Shown: in pieces, positions 44,781 through 58,264 of the stretch
Position numbering within the stretch: position 1 is the stretch's first letter
How the letters are laid out: each line of letters begins with the position of its first letter
Source: Mesostigma viride
Lineage: Eukaryota > Streptophyta > Mesostigmatophyceae > Mesostigmatales > Mesostigmataceae
Length of the DNA stretch: 64,000 nt
Direction: 5' to 3'
Assembly: GCA_009746045.1 (NCBI GenBank)
Contig: RPFO01000164.1
Location: forward strand, 1,951,400-2,015,399
Notes under the pieces: model-generated
What the model was told of the DNA's origin: nothing
The model's database searches: none
The model's input: only the letters and a program-made list of their open reading frames with translations
Translations under genes and position numbers: made by a program

Positions 44781-44928
44781 AAAACACTTGCTCTAGACCT
44801 GTGCCCCAAGGGCACCTGCATCCCCATGATCTATCAAGCTATGCCCAGCTAAGGGGGAGCCTGTCATGGGGGGGAAGATCATCATCATAGCTATACAAGA
44901 GCTACAGTAGAGCGTGGCATCTCAGCAG

Positions 44929-45585
44929 ACATGACGACACGGATCGGCATGGCGTGGGCGCACCTCCATGACCACCGCCGCTGGTGGAGCAACCCCGCCC
45001 TACCCCGGATCGTCAAGCGTGACCTCTTCAAGGTCGTCATTCTGACGATCCTGACCTACGGCGCCGAGACGTGGGCACTGACGCAGGAGCTGGAGCAACG
45101 ACTCGACGGCGCCGTCACCAAGATGCTGCGCCAGGCCCTTAACATCCCCTTTCAGTTTGGTTTGCACATTAGTAATTAGGATTTGTACGCTGATTTGCCC
45201 TATGTTTCCCACATTATTAGGCACAGGCGCCTGGGCCTAGCCGGGCACCTGGCCCGCACTGATCAGGTAGATACATCAGATAGACTAGCTGGCACCAAGC
45301 CCGCCCAGCCTAGGCGATATGTCCTAACCTGGCGTGCCCCCGGCCGCGCGCGGCAGGGCCGCCACCCGTGGACATTTCGTGATAGACTCGGCATGGACAT
45401 GTGCTACACTAGACGTGACGGGCTCACCCCCGGGCAGCCTCCTGGTTTGTCTGTAATATGGAGGCAGATGGTGCGCAAGGATAGAAGGCAAGTAGTAATG
45501 AAGGAGACCACCCCCAAGCCTGTGGGGGCTCCGCGTGTGACCAAGTATGGCATTCATAGCGATTCGGGCCGCGCCGGTGCCCACA
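44929..45585 (+). pseudogene. LINE ORF2 C-terminal part, plus-strand copy
   Basis: Two adjoining frames separated by one stop read TILTYGAETWALTQELEQRL, then RHRRLGLAGHLARTDQVD and PRRYVLTWRAPGRAR. This is the region downstream of the reverse transcriptase in LINEs with the LTYGAETW motif. It preserves the uninterrupted LFKVVILTILTYGAE junction used to prove the 12.65-kb insertion. It faces the minus-strand copy at 45595 tail to tail. Confidence 0.8.
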
Positions 45586-45594
45586 CCCCTCACT

Positions 45595-46130
45595 CAGTCA
45601 TCAAAACGCCTCCTCCTCTTGGTGGGGGTAGGTGGCTTGCCCACAGGGTCGGGCGTGTGAGCCTTGACAATCTTCTGCCATGCACCGCGTCTTGTTCTGC
45701 ATGGTGCCCAGTCCAAAGAAGGGAGAGAGAGTGGATGCGGTATTCAAACTGGGCTGGGACCAGTTGGTCATCCAGCAACATCTGGACGTAGTTCGTGACA
45801 TGTTTCCCTACCCTTTTGGGAATGCCCTTGGGGCCAGGCCAGGTCAGAATGTGTCGCCCTGGCTGGCCACTTGAGCCGCTGGGGGCCTGCCAGACCAAGG
45901 GCGGTGTCGACCTGGCTGGTGCGAGCAAGGTGTCCTACATGCAAATGCTATCCTACGCTGTCTAATCTCGTCCGAAATACGAGGCATGCCCTGATACAAA
46001 GACTCTGATGACGGGCGCTTGGAAAACCCTACGTTCAGGACCTGTCAGAACATGTAAACTGTGCAGTCTAGCCTAGATGCCAGTGTGGGTGTGAGTGTCC
46101 AGGCCTCGGCGCCATACGTGAGCACCGTGA
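45595..46130 (-). pseudogene. LINE ORF2 C-terminal part, downstream half of a split copy
   Basis: On the minus strand it reads LTVLTYGAEAWTLTPTLASR, then RISDEIRQRR, HILTWPGPK, QMLLDDQLVPAQFEYRIHSL and a Lys/Arg-rich end. Its upstream half is at 58783-59005, beyond the 12.65-kb element. Small frame changes show it is not active. The same C-terminus recurs at 55015-55370. Confidence 0.85.
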
Positions 46131-46194
46131 GGCACTATACTTTTCGTCCGAGGGTGGTAAAAATGATCCGAGGCGTAAATTACGAGGTGGTAAT

Positions 46195-46460
46195 TTACTC
46201 CGCTTTTACTCTTACGGTTTACATACGAGGTCGGATCTTTCTCGTAAGTTACGAATTAGATCCGAGGTAAGATCCGACGTCGTAAACTACGAGGTAGTAA
46301 TTTACGAGGTAGTAATTTACGAGGTAGTAATTTACGAGGTAGTAATGTACGAGGTAGTAAGGTACGAGGTAGTAATGTACGAGGTAGTAATTTACGAGGT
46401 AGTAAGGTACGAGGTAGTAATTTGCGACGTAGTAATCTACGAGTTGGTAATTTACGATCC
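46195..46460. repeat. Subterminal 15-bp repeat array of the 12.65-kb element
   Basis: About eleven units of GAGGTAGTAATTTAC with small changes run from about 46287 to 46456, preceded by looser copies. The same words occur less regularly at 58550-58740 near the other end. Such arrays bind transposase in known CACTA elements (family knowledge). Confidence 0.9.
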
Positions 46461-46744
46461 CGGTACTCGGTCCCGTAGGTTACGACGTCGTATGCTTCTC
46501 GCGTACACTACCGGTACTACAATCATGTCGCTATGTCGTTCTGAATTGCAGTACGCATGTCACTTATCAGAATTTCACTTTGATTTCACTTATCATTTCG
46601 GTCAACCTAACCTCTAACACCCATTTACCCGGGGGAAAAAAAATGAATGGCATTTGCAGCAAGGCTCATGCAAGACGAGTTCCTATTTCATAAAAAATTT
46701 CATTATTAAATGCAGGATTACATGTCATGCACAAAAATCCAACG

Positions 46745-47023
46745 CCTTCACAGAAAATAGCATATCAAGTCTTCTGACGACAATATCAAGTCAATATCAA
46801 ATTCGTGGCTTCTCTTCGTGGCTTGAAATACTGTTTCCATGCGGTGCGCAGGACAGCTCCGGGGATGTCGGCACCGCACAGAAGCTCCATCCGGGAGCAA
46901 GTGCGCCGGGGGAAGATGTTGTACATCCAGAGCTCGATATGTGCGGGAAGCCGTCGTGTTGGAAACCGAGGTGTCTGCACATAATTCCGCGCGCAGGCAG
47001 CTTGTGCCTTTACGGGGGAAGAC
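46745..47023 (-). CDS. Possible last exon of an element-encoded gene
   Basis: A minus-strand frame opens after an acceptor (gtgtcgcag) and runs about 92 codons to a stop near the left end of the 12.65-kb element. It is Arg/His/Ser-rich; an overlapping frame on the same strand is about as long, so the true frame is uncertain. Not recognised. Confidence 0.2.
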
Positions 47024-47184
47024 CTGCGACACAAAAACCGTGTCCGGACAATGCAATACGGAGAAATGGCAACGGCAGATGGAGTCGGCTAAGGCCGCTT
47101 GTAAGGAAAGTGATTTTTAATGCACGAATAAATGTATAATGCATGCTACATCGCCATCGCTTGGGCGGTGAAAAGACAAGGACC

Positions 47185-48045
47185 AACCACATGCCCCCAC
47201 CTACCCTTCGTGCATCCCGCCCTTGACGAGGCACAACCATGTGCCCCCACCTACCCTTTGTGCGTCCCTCCCTTGACAAGAAACAAGCACGTGCACCTAT
47301 CTAACCTTTGTGCATCCCTTCCTTGGCAAGGAACAAGCACACCCACCCACCTACTCCACATGCATCCCTCCCTTGACAAGGAACAAGCACGATCACCCAG
47401 CTACCCACTAGCACGGCAGCAAGGCAGACCTACAATGGCAAGTGATGTTTATCGGTAGAAACTGTTAGACAACTAGCAAACGAGCCAGCCGGTGAAGAGC
47501 AAGGCACGCATGCAAGGAATTTGTCGTTGCCTATGACTACGCTTGTGTTTGTCACTGCAGTTGAAATCTGCATTTGCATCAGCAGGCCCGATCGAACCCC
47601 ATGTCGCCACCCGCATTTCCACTTATACTTCACGGCCCCTTATTCTTCTCTTGTGCCTGCCTTTGCCCTAACTGTTACCCTAGCATCTGCCCTTGCCCCT
47701 ATCCTTTGATCCCCAGTGTTTGCCGTTGCCCTCATCCTTTCCCTAGTGCCTGCCCTTGTCTTCATCTTTTCCCTTGTGCCTGCCCTTGCCCTTGTCCGTT
47801 CCCTCGTGCTTGACTTGTCCTAATCTCTTTCCCTTGCGCCTGCCCTTGCCCTTATCCGCTTCCCTTGTGCCTGCCCCTGCCCTTGCCCTTGTCATTTCCC
47901 TTGAGCCTGCCCTTTTGGCAAGCACAAGTGCCTTTGTCCTTTCCTTGGCCTTGTGCTTGCTCTTCCAGTTTCCCTTTCCTTTGCTCGTGCGGTTGCCTTT
48001 GCTCTTACCCGGGTGCTTGCCCTTGCCGTTTGCAAGCTGCATTAT
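47185..48045. repeat. Two degenerate minisatellites
   Basis: 47185-47410 has about four units of 50-58 bases with CCCCCACCTACCCTTTGTGC and CCTCCCTTGACAAG. 47640-48040 is a looser (TGCCCTTGCCCT)n tract. Frames through them are low-complexity and not taken as genes. Confidence 0.8.
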
Positions 48046-49870
<1,825 letters not shown>

Positions 49871-49874
49871 TGGT

Positions 49875-50335
49875 GGTACACAAATACCGTACAAGTGATA
49901 CACAAATACGCTACAAGTGATACACAAATACCGCCAGTATAACAGCGGGTCGCTGCGTACCTGCCGTGGGAAGGAGGACAAGTGATACACAAATACGCTA
50001 CAAGTGATACACAAATACCGTACAAGTGATACACAATTGCAGGCAGGACAACAGCGGGTCGCTGCGTACCTGCCGTGGGAAGGAGGACAAGTGATACACA
50101 AATACGCTACAAGTGATACACAAATACCGTACAAGTGATACACAATTGCAGCCAGGACAACAGCGGGTCGCTGCGTACCTGCCGTGGGAAGGAGGACAAG
50201 TGATACACAAATACGCTACAAGTGATACACAAATACCGTACAAGTGATACACAATTGCAGCCAGGACATGCAACAGCGGGTCGCTGCGTACCTGCCGCGG
50301 GAAGGAGGGGGGTGGTACACAAATATCCGACCTAT
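49875..50335. repeat. 109-bp tandem satellite, about four units
   Basis: ACAGCGGGTCGCTGCGTACC recurs at 49942, 50051, 50160 and 50273, giving periods of 109, 109 and 113. Each unit contains two or three copies of a shorter ACAAGTGATACACAAATAC element. Minus-strand frames repeating YLCITC arise from this. Confidence 0.92.
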
Positions 50336-51035
50336 ATATTAGCAATAGCCGCCGCCTATCAAACAGGTCCTATTCATCACGAGCGTCAACGCCCCGTCAT
50401 CGCCCCGTCATCGCCCGGCCGAGGGCCTTAACCTGTTAACTCTTTATTCGGAGTGATAGTCAACGACCTATACTACCAATAGCTGCCGCATATCAAACAT
50501 GGGCTTATCATCACGCCCGTCGAGGGCGATGACGGTGACGACCGTCACCGTCATCGCCCTCGACGGGCCAACATCTAAACTCTTCTCTTAATCAACAATC
50601 TATATTACCAATAGCCGCCGCCTATCAAACAGATCCTATTCATCACGCGCGTCAACGCCCCGTCATCGCCCCGTCATCGCCCCGTGATCGCCATGCCGAG
50701 CCAGCCGAGGGCCAACCTCTTTACATTTGTATTCGGAGTAGTAGTCAACGACCTATATTACCAATAGCCGCCGCATATCAAAAAGGTCGTATTCATGACG
50801 CCCGTCGAGGGCGATGACGGTGACGCCGTCACCGTCATCGCCCACGGGCCAACATCTAAACTCTTCTCTTAATCAACAATCTATATTACCAATAGCCGCC
50901 GCCTGTCAAACAGATCCTATTCATCACGCGCGTCAACGCCCCGTCATCGCCCCGTCATCGCCCCGTCATCGCTCCGTGATCGCCATGCCGACTGCCGAGG
51001 GCCAACCTCTTAACTCTTTATTCGGAGTAATAGTT
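50336..51035. repeat. Composite repeat with long palindromes
   Basis: Two alternating modules recur: one with CCAATAGCCGCCGCCTATCA and a CGTCATCGCCC trimer (50340, 50600, 50885), and one with GGGCGATGACGGTGACG (50465, 50755). The copy at 50515-50568 is a perfect inverted repeat with 26-base arms and a 2-base centre. The copy at 50797-50850 keeps 17-base arms. Confidence 0.9.
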
Positions 51036-52220
51036 AACTGCCGGCATTGCCATACAAGAAGAAGCTCTCGATCCTAGGTATAGACTACCTCGGGTATCAT
51101 CATCGTAATTGCTAGCATCGAGATCATTCATACCTACCGACGATGGCCAGCTGCAAAAGAAAAATGTCGACCAACAGACAGGACCTATCGCCGGGAACCC
51201 TCAAGGCAATAAGGGCGAGACAGGCTTTCACCGTTAAGTAAAGTTGTCCACATCGTGCTAAGGAATTTGTGCTAATCTATGAGTACCTATATGGACACTT
51301 TGTCGCATTTTTTACATGGCAAATAAGCGATGTATGTGTCATGTAGGCTGCCATTGGTGCATGCATGCATGGGCCAGCAATGATGGTCAGAGGTACATTG
51401 TGCCTATGAGATAATCATCGATTTGTTGATCAGCAAGTGATTCATTACGTGAGACAACAATATGTTTGGGGGCTAAGCTTCTTACATTGGTCACATGGCC
51501 CGCCATAATTGTTTTCTTATGTGTTTAAGGTTAGGACTCTGTTCATGACTGAACGTCATGAACGCGCTCTATTCATGACATTGATTAATTGATTTTAATT
51601 AGTCTCATGTCCATGTTGGGGGACCGGGATCTCTGAATTCCCCAAAGAAGATATAGTGGAAGTCACCCCAAGACGTCAATATCCGTCAAGACGTCAATAA
51701 CAACATGTATGTCCATGTATGTCCACAGCTCAGCTAGTAGTCTAAAATATGGGCCTCGAGCTAATCTTGCACGCAAGCAATGCCTATCATCAAGGATTAA
51801 TTAATGCCTATCAACAAGGAGACAATCATGCTTGTTAAATTTCCTAGGACCCACAACTGGGGGGTCGTAGTCTTTGACAATGTCCGCCTGGGCAACGCTA
51901 CTAATCCTACACATCCGAGGTCCCATGTCTGAATAAGAGGGGTTGAGCGGATGACGCCAACAGTGTCTGTGCTCTGCATGTCAGCTAAAATCATATCGCG
52001 GAGACAAACATATGGCGGTATGTCCAATGTTGGCCACTGCGTCGCCTAACAGGTTCTTACATGGTCGGCAAGGGCCTGACCATGTAAGAAGATATCTCCC
52101 TGGCTGGCCAGTCCACAAGGAACCAGCACAGACCTCATCTGAATCAACCTGATTAATTAACTAACTACTTAATTCATTTATTAAACTCATGCCCCCATTA
52201 GGGAGTCAAGGAGCATTAGC
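51036..52220. other. Interior of the 12.65-kb element, unassigned
   Basis: A 32-codon frame (MASCKRKMST...) at 51143-51241 could be a first exon but has no support beyond its ATG. Nothing else stands out. Confidence 0.35.
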
Positions 52221-52224
52221 TAAC

Positions 52225-52975
52225 CCCGATTCATTAATTAATTAATTAATTAAACACGTGCTCCTGTTGGGGAGTCACGGAGCACCGAAGTGCTTTTAAT
52301 CCCTGTGTGTGCACAACAGGAGAAAGGGCAGAGACCCCCAGTCTCCTTCATGCCTAAGGCATGCCACAGCTGCATTCGGGAACGCTAGCTAAACGGACAC
52401 GCTAACGATCCGGCAATCTGTGGGTGCAATAAGACTCATGTGAGCATGGCATAACACTAGGAGCGTGGGCAAGTAATCTCATCATAGCCAGGACGTAGCA
52501 TGGCTGTACTAGGACTATACCCCGATGGATGGATGGATGGATGGATGGATGGATGGATGGATGGATGGATGGATGGATGGATGGATGGATGGATGGATGG
52601 ATGGATGGATGGATGGATGGATGGATGGATGGATGGATGGATGGATGGATGGATGGATGGATGGATGGATGGATGGATGGATGGATGGATGGATTAATTA
52701 ATTAATTAAACTCGTGCTCCCGTTGGGGAGTCACGGAGCACCGAAGTGCTTTTAATCCCTGTGTGTGCACTACAGGAGAAAGGGCAGAGACCCCCAGTCT
52801 CCTTCATGCCAAAGGCATGCCACAGCTGCAATCGGGCGCGGCTAGCTAAAAGGACAGGCTAACGATCCGGCAAACTGTGGGTGCAATAAGACCCATGTGA
52901 GCATATCATAGCAAGGAGCGTGGGCAAGTAATCTGAACATAGTAATCTGAACAAGTCTCGCGTGCAGACACGTGT
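52225..52975. repeat. Direct repeats around a (GGAT)n array
   Basis: A segment of about 270 bases (TTAATTAATTAA, GTTGGGGAGTCACGGAGCAC, GCAGAGACCCCCAGTCTCC) at 52225-52500 is repeated at 52694-52940 with a few changes. Between them lies (GGAT)n at 52524-52694. Confidence 0.9.
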
Positions 52976-53252
52976 GTAGTACTCCTACACACAGATCTCG
53001 AGTGATTTATCTAGTACCAAATCCGAAAGGCTTGCATCACTCCCCGGACAGGAGAACTTTTGCGGATGACTGTAGGTGTAAGTTGGCGATGCCATGGTAA
53101 CCGGAGACGTCCGTCCTATAGTCAGCAAAATTGGTGCGAGAGGTCCCCAGTTCGATTCCGGTCGGATTCATTTGCAGATCGCGTTTTCCGCGTTTTCCGC
53201 GGCCCGGCACTGAACGCAAAGGTTTTCACCTTTGCGGAGTGTCTGATCAGAA
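52969..53252 (+). mobile_element. tRNA-like SINE, copy inside the 12.65-kb element
   Basis: Nearly identical to 44485-44780, including the B box GTTCGATTCC and the stem-loop CGCAAAGG-TTTTCA-CCTTTGCG. The duplicated flank at 52480 (ATCATAGCCAGG) shows the right-hand target sequence without the insert. Confidence 0.75.
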
Positions 53253-53416
53253 TAGCCAGGGCGTAGCATGGCTGTACTAGGACTAGGCTATGGCTGGTTG
53301 TGTACCGTGCGTTGGCGGCACGTGACTAGGTGTGTTGGCACAGCTAGGCAACATTCTAGGCATGGCTGCCTTAGCGGCAGTGACGCCAATGGTTACAAGC
53401 TAGGGCTATTGCTATT

Positions 53417-54186
53417 CTAGCCCGCTGGGGGCGTCCACATCTTGTGGTTGATCATCAGGTCCCCGCCCCTCCAGTACACCTTGGGCTTCTGGGGGTCCTG
53501 CTTATGGCGGAGGTATTCCGGCCACAGGTCGCGTCGCTGCTGTTGCTGAGCGGGGGTGAGGTCGTCATCCAGCGTCCAGGTGAGGTCGTGCAACCGCTTG
53601 CGACGAGAGAGGAACCGCTGCTTATCCTCAGGGGAGGAGAAGGTGAGTAGGACTGGTGGGGGAGCCGCCTTGTCCCGTGAGTGGGGAAGGCGGTGGCACC
53701 CACGCAGTTCTACCTCACCTACCAGGCCCATGAGGGTAAGAAGCTGGTTCTTGAGCTCGTCAGCAAGAGAGGTTGACGTCTCACCTGGCTTCTGGGGGAA
53801 GCGACGTAGCACCACTCGGCACTCGCGGCGAGCGCGATCGGTGACCTCCCGTTGCTGGGCCTGGCGGTGGTCCTCCAGCTCCTGGAGCTTTGTGGCGATG
53901 GCGTCGGTGGTGGAGGCGGTCGCTGACCGCAGCAGGTCCGCGTAGGAGAGCGGCGGGAGGTCGCCAGCATCCTGCCGGGGTGGCTGGGATGCAATGGTGG
54001 CCGTCTGCTCCGCTATCTTGGGGACCTGTGTGGCCAGGGCCTCGGTGTGGGCGGTGATGGCCTCAAGCTTCTTCAGGAGCACGCCACACTTGCCCTCCAC
54101 CTGGTTAAGGCGAGAGACAAGTGCCGCATGCGTTTCCGAAGCTTGTGCCGCGGTGTGCAGCGTCGTGAACTGGGGCTGGAGCTTGT
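53417..54186 (-). pseudogene. LINE ORF1-like protein, copy C
   Basis: This is the best-preserved ORF1 of the window: an open minus-strand frame from the edge of the GGAT array to the stop at 53417 (about 256 codons). It has an N-terminal coiled coil ([20 protein letters not shown]), a second helical part ([20 protein letters not shown]) and an RNA-binding core ([50 protein letters not shown]). The true N-terminus is lost in the microsatellite. It binds LINE RNA in the family. Confidence 0.75.
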
Positions 54187-54871
54187 GGATGGATGGATGG
54201 ATGGATGGATGGATGGATGGATGGATGGATGGATGGATGGATGGATGGATGGATGGATGGATGGATGGATGGATGGATGGATGGATGGATGGATGGATGG
54301 ATGGATGGATGGATGGATGGATGGATGGATGGATGGATGGATGGATGGATGGATGGATGGATGGATGGATGGATGGATGGATGGATGGATGGATGGATGG
54401 ATGGATGGATGGATGGATGGATGGATGGATGGATGGATGGATGGATGGATGGATGGATGGATGGATGGATGGATGGATGGATGGATGGATGGATGGATGG
54501 ATGGATGGATGGATGGATGGATGGATGGATGGATGGATGGATGGATGGATGGATGGATGGATGGATGGATGGATGGATGGTCCATGGATGGATGGATGGA
54601 TGGATGGATGGATGGATGGATGGATGGATGGATGGATGGATGGATGGATGGATGGATGGATGGATGGATGGATGGATGGATGGATGGATGGATGGATGGA
54701 TGGATGGATGGATGGATGGATGGATGGATGGATGGATGGATGGATGGATGGATGGATGGATGGATGGATGGATGGATGGATGGATGGATGGATGGATGGA
54801 TGGATGGATGGATGGATGGATGGATGGATGGATGGATGGATGGATGGATGGATGGATGGATGGATGGATGG
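54187..54871. repeat. (GGAT)n array, about 685 bp
   Basis: About 170 GGAT units, perfect except for one TCC interruption at 54580-54583. All six frames are open, giving WMDG or IHPS repeats; these are not genes. Confidence 0.98.
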
Positions 54872-55014
54872 CTTGTCTTACATTAAAAAAAAATTAAATT
54901 AAATTATAACATGCCTCCGTGGGGAGGTCATGTAGCACATATTTCATGATGGATGGGGTGGAGGAAGCCGCGTGATCGAACTATCCTAACTCTATCTAGA
55001 AAAGCCTAACTACA

Positions 55015-55370
55015 CTACTCATCAAAACGCCTCCTCCGCTTGGGGGGAGGTGGCTTGCCCACAGGGTCGGGCGTGTGTGCCTTGACAATCTTCTTCCACC
55101 GCTCCTTGTCCTGCATGGCAGTCCAAAGACGGGAGAGAGAGTGGATGCGGTACTCAAACTGGGCTGGGACCACTAGGTCGTCCAGCAACATCTGGGTATA
55201 GGTCATGGCATGTTTCCCTACCTTTTTAGGAATGTTCTTGGGGCCAGGCCAGGTCAAAATGTGCCGCCGCGGTTGGCCGAGCCGCTGGGGACCGGCCAGA
55301 CCAAGGGCGGTGTCGACCTGGCTGGTGCGAGCAAGATGTCCTACAAATGCTATCCTACGCTGTCTAATCT
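55015..55370 (-). pseudogene. LINE ORF2 C-terminus, second minus-strand copy
   Basis: Reads TSQVDTALGLAGP, then TWPGPKNIPKKVGKH, MLLDDLVVPAQFEYRIHSL and a stop after KRRRRFDE at 55015. The 3' UTR-like CTCCGTTGGGAG repeat follows at 54885-55010. It is nested in the 12.65-kb element. Confidence 0.8.
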
Positions 55371-55589
55371 TTCATGATGTTGTCTTACATGATGCAGTGG
55401 AACTTTGGTGCTGGAGGGTTAATTGTGGCCCGGTCTGGTTTAGCTTCAGTGCTCTCATGGCGGCCTTCATTTGTAATTATTTGAATGCATGCCCATTGGG
55501 CCATGCATAGTGTATATTTTTTACGCATGCACGCCCATTATGTATCGCTGGGTCCATCCCATCAATGCTTGTTTATTGCCAGGTCTGGT

Positions 55590-55860
55590 GTAAGTAAGTT
55601 AGTACTTGCGTGTCATGCGCATGGGCATGTTTAGAGTACTATGCTAATCTCTTTAGAAACATAATTACACGGAAGTTACAAATCTCATCTGCATCATGCC
55701 CCAAGACACTACATTAAAGAATCAAATAAAATTATAACATGCCTCCGTTGGGAGATCATGCAGCACATGCATATTCCTTGCTGAATGGGTAGAGGTGGGT
55801 CAAGCCGCAACATCGAAATAAGCTAACTCTAAGCTATCTAGTCTACAAAATCCTCACTAC
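55590..55860. repeat. Retroelement 3' ends
   Basis: 55590-55670 matches the TACT-tailed element of 32040 and 63850; 55720-55860 is the CTCCGTTGGGAG repeat. Confidence 0.7.
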
Positions 55861-56050
55861 ACTTCTCCCCAAAGCGCCCCTTCCGCTTTGGGGGAGGGGG
55901 CTTACCCACATGGGCTGGCGTGTGAGCCGGGACATTGGTCTTCCACCTCTTCTTGTTCTGCATAGGAACAGAGAGCGAAGAAATGCGGTGTGGGGACCCC
56001 TTCTCGTGGTAATGCGTTACATGTACTCCCCACCGGGCTTTGCTCTTCAT
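55861..56050 (-). pseudogene. LINE ORF2 extreme C-terminus, diverged copy
   Basis: Short minus-strand frame with MQNKKRWKTNVPAHTPAHVG and KPPPPKRKGRFGE, a diverged form of the end at 55015. A purine/AT-rich flank follows. Confidence 0.6.
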
Positions 56051-57150
56051 GGGTTCATAAAGACAACAATTATTCAGTAAGAATTTAATAAATTAGGAAC
56101 ATATATCCGTTGGGAGTCACTGTTACACATATACCTGAAAAGGGGCATATGATTTTAAATACATTCTGAGCTACAACCTGCACGTGCATGGGTTTAGTTA
56201 ACTGGCACCTATACTAGAGGCCTGACATGGGGTGGAGCTTCAGTGCTTCCCCGCCTTCTCCTTCTCCCACACTGGGTGCTCCGCGTCCTTCTTCTCCGGC
56301 CCTGCCCATGGGTGCACCGGCCCCGCCTCCTCCTTCTCCTCACGGGACGATTCGCGCTCCACGCATGGCTGCAGCATCAGTTAGCACGGGCAAGACATAG
56401 CAGTAACCGCGCTATGGCTGTTCTAGCACCAGCCTAGCAGACTGCCATGATCACTCAGCAAACCCACGACAGCTAAACCCTTGGCTGTCACAACCAGTCC
56501 ATGCATCATTAAGTATGGGTACAGGGAAAGCTTCCCGCATATCCATGGCCATATGGATGGCAGCAACACAACGACTTGCCCCCTAGCCCCCCGTGCACAC
56601 ACAAAAACGTGGGTCGTGGCTTCCACGCCCCATCCGCCATGCATGCCAGCGCGTACCTTACTCGCATTCACACCGGGCTGCATCCCAGCGCCGTTGCTGT
56701 CCCCATGTGACACGTCGGCTGATTAAGCAGATACACAGCAGAGTCTGATGTAAACCGCTAAACCCCAAACCCATGCAGACCACAGTCAAGGACGCGTGCA
56801 TGTCAAGCCATGCCAATTGTGAACCGTACAGCAATTTACTTTTCAAGCCTGAAGAGGTGGATAGCAGATACTAGCCTGGAAGAGGTTACAGGGGCACATG
56901 TCCATTAGCGAGCGGAACAACACAGCTTACACCCTACAAGCGTACCGCACAATGTCCTCCTGCAATTGTCTGCAGATCTCCCAATGCCGCAGACATCTCC
57001 ACTGCTCTCATGGCGATTGCAAATGCTTCATGCCGCTGACATCTCCACTGCTCTCATGGCGATTGCAAATGCTTGATGCCGCACCTCTGCTTACAGCAGA
57101 AAAGCTTCCTCCGGGCGAGGCACCTGACTGGAACCAACACCCATTCCTTG
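56051..57150. other. Interior of the 12.65-kb element, unassigned
   Basis: A short direct duplication (CATCTCCACTGCTCTCATGGCGATTGCAAATGC, split over 56994-57029 and 57040-57075) is present. No gene recognised. Confidence 0.5.
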
Positions 57151-57153
57151 GCT

Positions 57154-58264
57154 TCACAACGTGGCCATGACAGCATCGTGAATCTGCTTCGCCAACGCCC
57201 ACACTTCAGGACCCGCGCCCTGCACCGCCATGGCCACAGGCTGCACCGCTGCAATCGATGCAGCATTCACTGCCTGCGCCGCACCATGTACTGCATGCAC
57301 GAAAGCCAATCCTGGCTCGGTTATCATGGTCTTGCCCGATTCCTGCTGCTTCTTCTTCTTCGATGCGGTCATGCGCACTTTATACCCCTTCCTCTCCAAG
57401 CACGCCTTCAGCACCTGGCTCGTGCGGTGCTGAATATGCTTCTGAAGGCGCGCCTTCTAAACACGAAATGTTGGCAATGTATGATTCCCAAACGGCATGA
57501 TAGGCACATAATCAGTCCCATGAATTGCTTTGCGGCAGTCAATGCACCAGAACACCTGTTGAAAAAAGAAGGTTATGCACGCTAGCGATTACCCGCGGCA
57601 AGAAGCAATCAACACGCCTCGCTAACAACTGCAACCACAATGTAATTCATGACGGGCCACTCACCGCTACCCTGCTCTCCTGCTTCAATGTCTCCCCATT
57701 CTCAAGGCCTCCATTGTAAACCTCTCCGTCTTCACCATCGTCATCGTCTTCCTCTTCCTCCACTCCGACGTATCCGTGTTTCCTTTTCCTAAGATACCTA
57801 GGGTTGTTCAAGTCGTATGTGCGGCGTTGGCACACTTCCAACAAAATTTTGGCCGCCTCTACCCATTACCATTTATTCGTACTATCATAACATATCCAGG
57901 CGTTTGAAAAATCATTCCCTCGTTCGAACTTCTACCCCTGGGCGTCCATGACGAGGCAGTCACGACGGGACGCAGATGCACAAAAATAAAACAAGGCGAC
58001 ATCCCTTCAATCATTGACCAAAAAACAGAATACGCGCAGAACTTGGATTTCAACACCACGCACCCATTACCAGCGAGCACGGCTGGCCTGCAACCGCCAT
58101 CATTTCATAACCAGAAGCCAGGGCCCACACTCCATCCCGTTACCTCATCTTCCACGCACGGCTTCCGCTGCTTCCCTCTGCTCTTTCGCATTCTCCGCCA
58201 GCAACCTCGCCTTCTCCTCGTCCAACAATCCACTAAGAATAAAATCCCCTCTATTGGACGCCAT
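57154..58264 (-). pseudogene. Element-encoded gene, unrecognised, with in-frame stop
   Basis: Tentative exons on the minus strand: 58264 to about 58158 (starts MASNRGDFILSGLLDEEKAR), about 57852-57668 (VCQRRTYDLNNPRY, an acidic EEEEDDDDGED tract, donor GTGAGT), and 57560-57154 after a clear acceptor (tttttcaacag). The last opens WCIDCRKAIHG and has a later basic KKKK patch. Phases can be made to agree, but TAG interrupts the third exon after PTFRV, so the copy is broken unless the stop is an error. The CxxC pair could bind zinc (inference). Its place just inside one end of the 12.65-kb element suggests a transposon-encoded protein. Confidence 0.4.

Noticed and set aside
49875..50335. CRISPR-like array
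   Set aside because: The 109-bp units are identical throughout, without repeat and unique spacer alternation, in a eukaryotic genome.
54193..54897. Long open frames of WMDG and IHPS repeats
   Set aside because: They are translations of the (GGAT)n microsatellite, open in every frame; no gene signals.
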